Assembly (NCBI GenBank): GCA_030627025.1
Contig: DAOUSX010000030.1
Location: 1 to 8,481, forward strand
DNA length: 8,481 bases
DNA from: Dehalococcoidia bacterium
GTDB taxonomy: Bacteria > Chloroflexota > Dehalococcoidia > GIF9 > AB-539-J10
Direction: 5' to 3'
Translations under genes and position numbers: made by a program
Notes under the pieces: model-generated
What the model was told of the DNA's origin: nothing
Seen by the model: the letters and a program-made list of their open reading frames with translations, nothing else
Databases searched by the model: none
Shown: piece after piece, positions 1 through 5,426 of the stretch
Layout: each line of letters begins with the position of its first letter
Position numbering within the stretch: the stretch's first letter is position 1

Positions 1-612
1 CAGCCATTACCGCTAATGTTGAGAGAAAATTATAACATGCTGATATATATAACCGCAGACTCGGATGAAGAGCTGGAATTCAAGAGGAAGATGTTATGGG
101 ATACGCTTTGGGAGTATTTTGACAACCGAGATGGCGGATTTATGAGTCTCCCACCAATCATGAAGCCACCTTATCTGGCTATGCCATCAAAGGACACCAC
201 CAGATTTGCCGATGTGAGAAAGGGGGGTGGATTTGAATACAGCGGACCGATTATCCCGATCGACAAATACCCCCCGTTTGTTACAAAAACGGTAGAGCTT
301 GCCTCAAAATACAACCTCTCTTATTCTACCGTAGGGCGAGTTATTGCCGGGGGGCACTGCATGATGTTTGCCTTTGCTTTTACATTCAATCGGGCTGACC
401 CTGATGAGATGGATAGGGTCAGGAAAGCCTTGCACGAAGCAGCCGAGTTCTCCATAGAGCAAGGAGGGATCATGTGGAAGCCAAACGTGGGTGAACAGAA
501 AATGATAGTGGAAAGGATGGACCCTAATACGCTGAAGATCATGAAAAAGATAAAGCAGCTATTAGACCCTAACGGAATTATGAATCCAGGGAATTGGGAC
601 ATATCAGCATGA
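1..612 (+). CDS. FAD-linked oxidase, C-terminal part (VAO/GlcD superfamily), 5' truncated by window edge
   Basis: The reading frame is open to the left edge, so this is the last 203 residues of a longer gene and the true start lies outside; the ATG at 16 is internal. The visible part is the substrate-binding cap domain plus the C-terminal signature DPNGIMNPG (about visible residues 189-197), which marks flavoproteins of the vanillyl-alcohol oxidase/glycolate oxidase superfamily. The lost N-terminal half should hold the FAD-binding domain. The metal-binding HAGDGNVH and EHGIG motifs of the GlcD/D-lactate dehydrogenase branch are absent; the matching places read GGHCMMFA and KPNVGE. The layout is closer to cresol/vanillyl-alcohol type enzymes, which need no such metal. 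Its stop overlaps the start of an Fe-S protein gene by ATGA, so the two probably form one dehydrogenase that sends electrons to iron-sulfur clusters. The substrate cannot be told. Superfamily assignment is firm; the VAO-like sub-assignment is inference. Confidence 0.85.
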   Translation, partial: QPLPLMLRENYNMLIYITADSDEELEFKRKMLWDTLWEYFDNRDGGFMSLPPIMKPPYLAMPSKDTTRFADVRKGGGFEYSGPIIPIDKYPPFVTKTVELASKYNLSYSTVGRVIAGGHCMMFAFAFTFNRADPDEMDRVRKALHEAAEFSIEQGGIMWKPNVGEQKMIVERMDPNTLKIMKKIKQLLDPNGIMNPGNWDISA

Positions 613-1769
613 TGAAGCAATATGCTGAGCAAATCCATAGATGCTTTAGATGCGGATATTGTAAGTTCCCCACGGACTATTCAGATTTTAACTGTCCTTC
701 TTACGCCAGGTTCCGCTTTGATACCTATTCCACCAGCGGCAGACTATGGCTCATTTATGCATGGCTAAAAGGTGAAATTGAGTGGTCAGAACACCTGGCC
801 GAGATTTTATACTCCTGCACAACATGTAAGAACTGCGTCGAACAATGTCCAATGAAATTTGCCAGCGACATCGTCGATTGGATAGTGGCTGCCAGAAGCG
901 ACACTATGGAGAAGGAGAAAGGCAGGATACCGCCCGCTGTCTCCAGTTTTCTAGAGGATGTTTACCGGCTTGGAAATCCGTTGAAGGAGAGGGGTAGAAG
1001 AGATGCCTGGGCAAATGGAATAAAAAGATATGAAACAGGTGATGAATATCTGTTGTATGTGGGATGTCTCGGCTCATATGATGAATCTGGACAAAGAATG
1101 GCCAGGAGCGTTGCCACGCTACTGAGTAAAGCAGGAATATCTTTTGGAATCCTTGGCAATGAAGAGAATTGTTGTGGGAACGAAGTATATCTGCTTGGAG
1201 AAAATGAGCTATTTCGAGTGCTGGCTGAGAAGAACGTCCAGAAGTTCAAAGAGCTCGGTGTCAAAAAGGTAGTTACACTTTCGCCGCATGCATATAACAC
1301 GATGAGAAATAATTATCCACTAGTCAGTAACACATATTTTGAGGTATATCATTACACTCAGCTCCTGCGTGGTCTGCTTTGGTCAAATAAAATAAAACCA
1401 TCCAAGCACAACGCTAAAGTCACTTATCATGACCCTTGCTTCCTGGGAAGGTATAACCAAATATACGATGAGCCGCGGGAAATTTTGCAAAGCATCCCCG
1501 GAATTGAACTAGTGGAAATGGAACGGAGCAGGGAAAATTCTTTCTGCTGTGGTGGGGGGAGCGGTAATTTTGTTACCGATCTCCTGGCGGGAAGCGAAGA
1601 AAGTCCCAGCAGGATTAGAGTTAGAGAAGCTTACGAAACTGGAGCTGATATCCTGGCAGTTGCTTGTCCCAGTTGCATGACCATGCTCCGGGATGCCATA
1701 AAAGTGGAGGATCTAGAAGGCAAGCTAGCCGTCAAGGATATTTCCGAGATTATGACGCAACCCCTGTGA
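609..1769 (+). CDS. (Fe-S)-binding CCG-domain protein, GlcF/HdrD-like electron carrier
   Basis: An electron-transfer subunit, 386 residues from the ATG at 609. That start overlaps the upstream stop as ATGA, the usual sign of translational coupling; the in-frame TTG at 594 would add five residues. The N-terminal part has two [4Fe-4S] motifs: C12, C15, C18, C29 (spacing wider than usual before the last Cys-Pro) and the classical C70-x2-C73-x2-C76-x3-C80-P. Two CCG modules follow, as in heterodisulfide reductase HdrB/HdrD and GlcF/LutA proteins. The second is complete: C277, C313-C314 in CCGGGSGN, and C353-P-S-C356. The first has C153 and C188-C189 but ends in SPHAYNT where CPHC is usual, so it cannot make the full five-cysteine non-cubane cluster site. 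No membrane segment is visible, so it is probably cytoplasmic or peripheral. The likely partner is the flavoprotein encoded just upstream. The final acceptor (quinone, ferredoxin, disulfide) is unknown. Confidence 0.9.
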   Translation: MMKQYAEQIHRCFRCGYCKFPTDYSDFNCPSYARFRFDTYSTSGRLWLIYAWLKGEIEWSEHLAEILYSCTTCKNCVEQCPMKFASDIVDWIVAARSDTMEKEKGRIPPAVSSFLEDVYRLGNPLKERGRRDAWANGIKRYETGDEYLLYVGCLGSYDESGQRMARSVATLLSKAGISFGILGNEENCCGNEVYLLGENELFRVLAEKNVQKFKELGVKKVVTLSPHAYNTMRNNYPLVSNTYFEVYHYTQLLRGLLWSNKIKPSKHNAKVTYHDPCFLGRYNQIYDEPREILQSIPGIELVEMERSRENSFCCGGGSGNFVTDLLAGSEESPSRIRVREAYETGADILAVACPSCMTMLRDAIKVEDLEGKLAVKDISEIMTQPL

Positions 1770-1890
1770 ACGGCCATCCCAGTCTTTCCAACAAAGCCAT
1801 ACCAACTGCTTGTGCCGCCTTCCATACCAGCCCAGTTATTCTCCCCTGACAAAATCGTGTCCGCCTAGATAGACAAAGATTTGACAGAGC
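1770..1890. other. Convergent intergenic gap, no clear terminator
   Basis: These 121 bases lie between the stop of the plus-strand Fe-S protein gene and the stop of the minus-strand ferredoxin-tailed gene. A bidirectional terminator would be expected here, but I see no GC-rich hairpin followed by a T-run on either strand. A short direct repeat (CCATACCA, twice) is present and is probably chance. Confidence 0.5.
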
Positions 1891-2808
1891 TTAAAGTTTA
1901 TCAAGGTCTAATGGTATGCCCTTATTGAGATCCAGCACCAGCTCTCTCGCTTCTCCCTTACAAAAATCTACACAAGCGCCGCAGCCCATACACTTGTCAT
2001 AGACTGTTTCCGCTTTCTGTGTATCCGGATTGAGTTTACAGGCATCAAACGGGCAGACTTCAACGCACGTTCCACAGCCGATACACTTCTTCTCATCTAG
2101 CCTGGCCACATAACCAGAGGGAATAAGTATATTGGGGGATTTTGGTCCTGTTCGTTTTAACAGCCCCGCCAGCTTCATAGCTTCAATTCCTCCACATGAC
2201 CATTTGGAACAGTTGCATAAGATGCCCGTTCTACCGCCAGTGACGTCTTTAAGCCAAATGGTGTTAATCCAACCTTTTTTGTGCCCATCGGCAATGATTT
2301 GCAGGGCTTCCTCGCCGGTGATTCTTCTTGTATGTCTCTGTGGTATTTTCTCAAGCCAAAAATTTACGGTGGTCTTGCCAATTGCCAAACAGACATTCAC
2401 GGGCAGATCATTATGCTCTTTTAGATAAGCAGGGTTCTTCTCCAGACGACAGGGACAATCGGTGACTGCTATGTATTCGGGATTTTCGAGAACGATTTTA
2501 TTTGCAATTTTAAAAGGAATAATCTGTTCCGCAATTGATGGGTCTGCATGAATATCCCTGTGGAGCGTGACGAATCTCTTCGCATCTTCTTCTCTCAGAA
2601 CCTTGGCGTGATACCTATTGAAGAAATAATCATACGCCGTTCTTAAAAATCTAGAGCGTGGGAAATGTTTTACAAGCCATCTGCCAAGCCTCAGAACAAC
2701 CTTGACATACCCATCATAGTGAACATAATAGATATAGCCATGCAAAGCCCGGTCTAAACGCCTCCATCCCCCAGCCATCTTAAGAAATTCTTTAGTAGCG
2801 GCTTTCAC
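1891..2808 (-). CDS. Cysteine-rich 4Fe-4S protein with C-terminal 2[4Fe-4S] ferredoxin domain
   Basis: A 305-residue iron-sulfur protein of unassigned function. The C-terminus is a bacterial-type ferredoxin domain: C242-x2-C245-x2-C248-x3-C252-P and C273-x2-C276-x2-C279-x3-C283. Ahead of it is a region of about 230 residues with more cysteines in a set order: CPC (C118, C120), C140, and CNC followed by C205 (C198, C200, C205). These could hold another cluster or a metal; that is inference. The N-terminal 110 residues are basic and aromatic (YIYYVHYDGY near 25-34) without a clear membrane helix or signal peptide. The start is GTG at 2808, with a purine-rich GGGAAG a few bases upstream; ATG at 2778 (residue 11) is an alternative. 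An in-frame stop further upstream limits extension. Part of a 31-base repeat shared with the upstream region of the next gene lies 111 bases before the start. It may be a redox carrier for the acyl-CoA or flavin dehydrogenases nearby, but the partner is unknown. Confidence 0.85.
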   Translation of the reverse strand: MKAATKEFLKMAGGWRRLDRALHGYIYYVHYDGYVKVVLRLGRWLVKHFPRSRFLRTAYDYFFNRYHAKVLREEDAKRFVTLHRDIHADPSIAEQIIPFKIANKIVLENPEYIAVTDCPCRLEKNPAYLKEHNDLPVNVCLAIGKTTVNFWLEKIPQRHTRRITGEEALQIIADGHKKGWINTIWLKDVTGGRTGILCNCSKWSCGGIEAMKLAGLLKRTGPKSPNILIPSGYVARLDEKKCIGCGTCVEVCPFDACKLNPDTQKAETVYDKCMGCGACVDFCKGEARELVLDLNKGIPLDLDKL

Positions 2809-2822
2809 AAAATTCTTCCCGT

Positions 2823-2834
2823 CCCAGGCCTGGG
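2823..2834. repeat. Perfect 12-base palindrome before the ferredoxin-tailed gene
   Basis: CCCAGGCCTGGG is a perfect 12-base palindrome centred about 20 bases upstream of the GTG start of the minus-strand Fe-S gene. Its position would suit an operator or a small leader hairpin. With no second copy in the window, it could also be chance. Confidence 0.3.
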
Positions 2835-2918
2835 CTAAATCTCACAGGCTTTTCAAGTCCATTAGACAAATTTGCTTCAGTACTTCCGCAATTTCGCCGG
2901 CTCGGCTTGCTCCGTTTT

Positions 2919-2949
2919 AATTATGCCTTCAACTAACCTCAAATAGAAG
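2919..2949. repeat. 31-base imperfect direct repeat, copy 1
   Basis: This copy matches copy 2 at 3880-3910 in 27 of 31 positions, in the same orientation and without gaps. It starts AATTATGCCTTCA and ends CAAATAGAAG. It lies 21 bases past the stop of the 3-hydroxyacyl-CoA dehydrogenase gene and 110 bases before the start of the ferredoxin-tailed gene. Similarity continues only weakly to the left (GTTTTAATT against GTTCTAAATT) and stops at once on the right. The surrounding gap, 2809-2970, holds no gene. The two copies may be shared regulatory elements or relics of a duplication or insertion. Confidence 0.6.
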
Positions 2950-2970
2950 TCCCCCCGAACGCCAGGAATT

Positions 2971-3822
2971 TCACTTGTAGTCATAGAATCCCTTCCCCGT
3001 CTTACGTCCCAGTTGCCCGTTTTCAACCATCTTCCTTATCAAAGCAGGTGGAGCATATTGAGGGTCCTTAGTTTGCTCATACATAGCCTGCGACACCTTA
3101 TAGGCAACATCGATACCATTAAAGTCTAATAGAGCTATTGGTCCTATGGGGTGATACAACCCCAACGTCATACTCTTATCAATATCTTCTTTGGTAGCAA
3201 TGCCTTCTTCCAGCATTTGAATGGCTGTGCCTTCCAGGGCCATCAACAGGCGATTGAAGATAAACGGCGGGACATCTTTGGCAACAATGACGGCCTTCCC
3301 CAGGGATTCACCAAACTTCTTGCCGATCTCAAGAGTCTCATCGCTGGTAGCAGCAGACCTGACAATCTCCAGTAACCTGCTGGGTGGTACCGGGGAAAGG
3401 AAGTGCATACCTAACACCTTTTCAGGCCTGTTGGTTGCCTTAGCTAACTCAAAAATAGATATACAAGAGGTATTGCTAGCCAGGATGGTACGCTCAGGAC
3501 ATATCTTATCAATCCTGGCGAACACTTCTTTCTTTAAATCAATATTCTCAGGAACAACTTCTATTACCAGGTCACAGTCGCTAAAGTCTTTGGTATTAGT
3601 GGTGCCTTTGATACGAGCCAAGGCAGAGTCCTTATCCTGCTCAGATATCTTGTCCTTCAGCACGCTTCTAGTCAGATAATAATTGATTGTTGTCAGCCCT
3701 TTATTCAAAAGCTCATCATTTACTTCTGATACTAGTACCTGGTAGCCTGATTGAGCGCAGACCTGAGCAATACCAGAACCCATAAACCCACAACCAACCA
3801 CCCCCACCTGCTTAATTTCCAT
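2971..3822 (-). CDS. 3-hydroxyacyl-CoA dehydrogenase (3-hydroxybutyryl-CoA dehydrogenase type)
   Basis: Oxidises (3S)-3-hydroxyacyl-CoA to 3-oxoacyl-CoA with NAD(P), in beta-oxidation or, reversed, in butyrate-type synthesis; cytoplasmic. At 283 residues it has the usual length of the single-function enzyme. The N-terminal Rossmann fold carries GCGFMG at 10-15. The catalytic set is present: S119 in NTSCISI, H140 in GMHFLSP, E152 in LLEIV and N190 in PFIFNRL. The C-terminal helical dimerisation domain includes GLYHPIGP (221-228) and ends with GRKTGKGFYDYK, a family hallmark. The loop after the catalytic histidine reads SPVPPSRLLEIV where most family members have NPVPVMKLVEVI, so substrate or partner preference may differ. 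The ATG at 3822 is fixed by AGGAGG seven bases upstream. No thiolase, crotonase or acyl-CoA dehydrogenase gene lies in the window, so it stands apart from a full beta-oxidation cluster. Family is certain; chain length preference is not known. Confidence 0.95.
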   Translation of the reverse strand: MEIKQVGVVGCGFMGSGIAQVCAQSGYQVLVSEVNDELLNKGLTTINYYLTRSVLKDKISEQDKDSALARIKGTTNTKDFSDCDLVIEVVPENIDLKKEVFARIDKICPERTILASNTSCISIFELAKATNRPEKVLGMHFLSPVPPSRLLEIVRSAATSDETLEIGKKFGESLGKAVIVAKDVPPFIFNRLLMALEGTAIQMLEEGIATKEDIDKSMTLGLYHPIGPIALLDFNGIDVAYKVSQAMYEQTKDPQYAPPALIRKMVENGQLGRKTGKGFYDYK

Positions 3823-3829
3823 AGAGCTT

Positions 3830-3835
3830 CCTCCT
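3830..3835 (-). promoter_or_regulatory. Ribosome binding site of the 3-hydroxyacyl-CoA dehydrogenase gene
   Basis: AGGAGG on the minus strand, seven bases before the ATG at 3822. It is the strongest Shine-Dalgarno sequence in the window and fixes the start. Confidence 0.8.
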
Positions 3836-3879
3836 GTAATTCAACTTATTATAGTCCCCATAATCCCGGAATAGTTCTA

Positions 3880-3910
3880 AATTATACCTTCACCCAACCT
3901 CAAACAGAAG
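3880..3910. repeat. 31-base imperfect direct repeat, copy 2
   Basis: Same orientation as copy 1 (2919-2949), with four substitutions and no gap. It lies 57 bases before the start of the 3-hydroxyacyl-CoA dehydrogenase gene and contains a perfect minus-strand TATAAT at one end, where copy 1 reads CATAAT. Its other end overlaps the left arm of the inverted repeat at 3901-3946. Because a copy lies upstream of each of the two minus-strand genes, a shared control element is one reading. Confidence 0.6.
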
Positions 3911-3946
3911 CCTTCTATTTGGCTTCCTGATAAACCCTCCTGTTTG
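3901..3946. repeat. Nested inverted repeat between divergent genes
   Basis: The outer arms CAAACAG (3901-3907) and CTGTTTG (3940-3946) are exact complements. Inside them GAAGCC (3907-3912) and GGCTTC (3921-3926) form a second six-base stem with an eight-base loop; the two stems share base 3907. There is no T-run after the stem in either direction, so a terminator is unlikely. It could be an operator or leader structure for either divergent gene. Confidence 0.35.
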
Positions 3947-3980
3947 GATTTATGTTACAACTAAATGCTAAAATCAACCT

Positions 3981-3986
3981 GGAGGA
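3981..3986 (+). promoter_or_regulatory. Ribosome binding site of the alpha/beta hydrolase gene
   Basis: GGAGGA three bases before the ATG at 3990. The spacing is short but the match is good, and it supports this start over later in-frame ATGs. Confidence 0.65.
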
Positions 3987-3989
3987 ACT

Positions 3990-4769
3990 ATGGCTGAACA
4001 AGTTGATTATTCCATCCTGGACCAGCCAGAAGTCCTTTCCTTCATCTTTTTCCCCAGGAAAGATGTTACCGAAGCTCCTGCTAATGCAAGCGACTATCTC
4101 ATCCCCGTAGATAATGATGTCTCCATTTCGTGCCGTTTTTATGTTCACAGCCAGAGAGCACCCTCTACCATCTATTTCCACGGCAATGGCGAGGTGGTCA
4201 GCGACTATGACCACATCGCCCCAATATATACCCAGCTTGGTATCAATCTATTCGTGGCAGACTATCGAGGCTATGGCGCAAGCCAGGGAAGACCTACTTT
4301 CAGCAATATGATTTCAGATGCTCCGGCGATATTTAAGGCATTCGTAGACATCCTGAACGAAAACCACTATAGCAACGACATCCTTGTGATGGGTCGCTCT
4401 CTGGGAAGCGCTTCCGCCATCGAAATAGCCCACCGCTACCAGAAGCAATTAAAGGGACTCATTATCGAGAGCGGTTTCGCCAGTGTTATAAACCTTCTTC
4501 TGCACCTGGGACTTCCCACCGAATCCTTGGGACTAAAGGACGCCGAATTCCCCAACCTCGCTAAGATGCGAACCATTACCATACCAACACTCATTATCCA
4601 TGGCGAATATGATAGCCTTATCCCCGCCACTGAAGGCAAAGCCTTGTTTAAAAATGCAGCCTCGAGCAACAAGAACCTGGTTATTATCCCCGATGCTGAG
4701 CACACCGATATAATGCTAGTGGGAATGGAGCGTTACTTCAAAGCAATCAAACAATTCATCCTTGTCTAA
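3990..4769 (+). CDS. Alpha/beta hydrolase (serine hydrolase, BEM46/ABHD-like)
   Basis: A 259-residue cytoplasmic alpha/beta-hydrolase with no signal peptide or membrane segment. The oxyanion-hole strand reads HGNG at 64-67 and is followed by the DYRGYGAS motif at 91-98, typical of the BEM46/ABHD17-like group. The nucleophile is S137 in the elbow G-R-S-L-G (135-139). The acid is D208 in HGEYDSLIP and the base is H238 in AEHTD, so the Ser-Asp-His triad is complete. Substrates of this group are esters, thioesters or amides and cannot be deduced from sequence. The gene stands alone on the plus strand, divergent from the dehydrogenase, and its stop overlaps the stop of rnhB tail to tail. A thioesterase or esterase role linked to acyl-CoA metabolism is possible but unproven. 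Confidence 0.9.
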   Translation: MAEQVDYSILDQPEVLSFIFFPRKDVTEAPANASDYLIPVDNDVSISCRFYVHSQRAPSTIYFHGNGEVVSDYDHIAPIYTQLGINLFVADYRGYGASQGRPTFSNMISDAPAIFKAFVDILNENHYSNDILVMGRSLGSASAIEIAHRYQKQLKGLIIESGFASVINLLLHLGLPTESLGLKDAEFPNLAKMRTITIPTLIIHGEYDSLIPATEGKALFKNAASSNKNLVIIPDAEHTDIMLVGMERYFKAIKQFILV

Positions 4770-5422
4770 TTTTGAACGGACGAACTTTCCAGATAAGCTT
4801 GCCTGGGAGCAGTTATCCTTGTAACCGTCGCCCATCGGGTTCTAACTATGTCGGGGAACTTTCCCTCCCGATGATAATATTGTGTGAGGAATTCCCTTGT
4901 TTTCCTATCCGAGGGGTAACCGGAGCCAAAGTCACCATACTCAATATGTAGTTCCCGTATCACTTTATCCCTATGAACTTTAGCCAGTATAGAGGCAGCG
5001 CTCACTACAGGATAATTCCGGTCGGCAAAGTTCTCCGCTATGATTTGAGTTTTACATTGAATTGCTGAGTTAATTAACCTTGCATAGCCACGCGCACCCT
5101 TACCGGGAGCATCAATGTAGGCGATCGGCGGCTTTAAACGAGAAATTATTTCGGCAGTTTTCCGTGCCTCTAATGAATTAAGACCTGGCACATGTAGCCA
5201 TTCATCTATTTCAACGGGACTTATCTTAATGAGTATGAAATCTTCGGCAAGGCTCACTATCTCAGAACCCAGCTGCTCTCGCTTTTTTCGGCTTAATTGC
5301 TTGGAATCCCGGACCTTTATTTCCCTGAACCGCTCTATGGTTTCCTCACTTGCCAGCACACCACAGATAACCAGCGGACCGATCACGCAGCCTCTACCTG
5401 CCTCATCAACACCTAAAACCAT
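4766..5422 (-). CDS. rnhB: Ribonuclease HII, archaeal type
   Basis: Cleaves the RNA strand of RNA-DNA hybrids and nicks at single ribonucleotides in DNA. From the TTG at 5434 the protein has 222 residues; from the ATG at 5422, chosen here, it has 218 and begins MVLGVDEAGRG, the usual archaeal-type N-terminus. In the 222-residue numbering the acidic active site is D10, E11, D108 (AYIDAPG) and D156 (AKVHRD), with the GRG loop at 13-15 and Y173 in GSGYPSD. The block GCVIGPL replaces the bacterial GPLAGPV and resembles archaeal enzymes such as that of Archaeoglobus fulgidus; VRTRWATV near the C-terminus also fits this type. The TTG start would overlap the upstream flavoprotein gene by 8 bases; the ATG leaves a 4-base gap. 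Its 3' end overlaps the convergent hydrolase gene by 4 bases. It is the last gene of a metabolic operon, an unusual place for a housekeeping nuclease. Confidence 0.95.
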   Translation of the reverse strand: MVLGVDEAGRGCVIGPLVICGVLASEETIERFREIKVRDSKQLSRKKREQLGSEIVSLAEDFILIKISPVEIDEWLHVPGLNSLEARKTAEIISRLKPPIAYIDAPGKGARGYARLINSAIQCKTQIIAENFADRNYPVVSAASILAKVHRDKVIRELHIEYGDFGSGYPSDRKTREFLTQYYHREGKFPDIVRTRWATVTRITAPRQAYLESSSVQN

Positions 5423-5426
5423 CCTG

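Larger units (their letters stand above)
3823..3989. promoter_or_regulatory. Divergent intergenic region with candidate promoters
   Basis: These 167 bases separate the divergent dehydrogenase (minus) and hydrolase (plus) genes, so promoters for both must lie here. On the minus strand two exact TATAAT hexamers occur, at 3848-3853 and 3881-3886, each a possible -10 box for the dehydrogenase; neither has a good -35 at 16-18 bases. The distal one sits inside copy 2 of the 31-base repeat. On the plus strand TTGGAT (3944-3949) and TAAAAT (3969-3974) are 19 bases apart, which is weak and very close to the gene. The promoter assignments are tentative. Confidence 0.35.

Noticed and set aside
594..608. 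TTG at 594 as start of the Fe-S protein gene
   Set aside because: The ATG at 609 forms a classical ATGA overlap with the upstream stop and is the better start.
1664..1849. Short plus-strand frame running past the end of the Fe-S protein gene
   Set aside because: Out-of-frame overlap with a real gene; no domain, no ribosome binding site.
1770..1890. Bidirectional terminator between convergent genes
   Set aside because: No stable GC-rich stem followed by a T-run was found on either strand.
3221..3679. Plus-strand open frame of 152 codons opposite the 3-hydroxyacyl-CoA dehydrogenase gene
   Set aside because: Antisense shadow; the minus-strand gene has all catalytic residues and a strong ribosome binding site.
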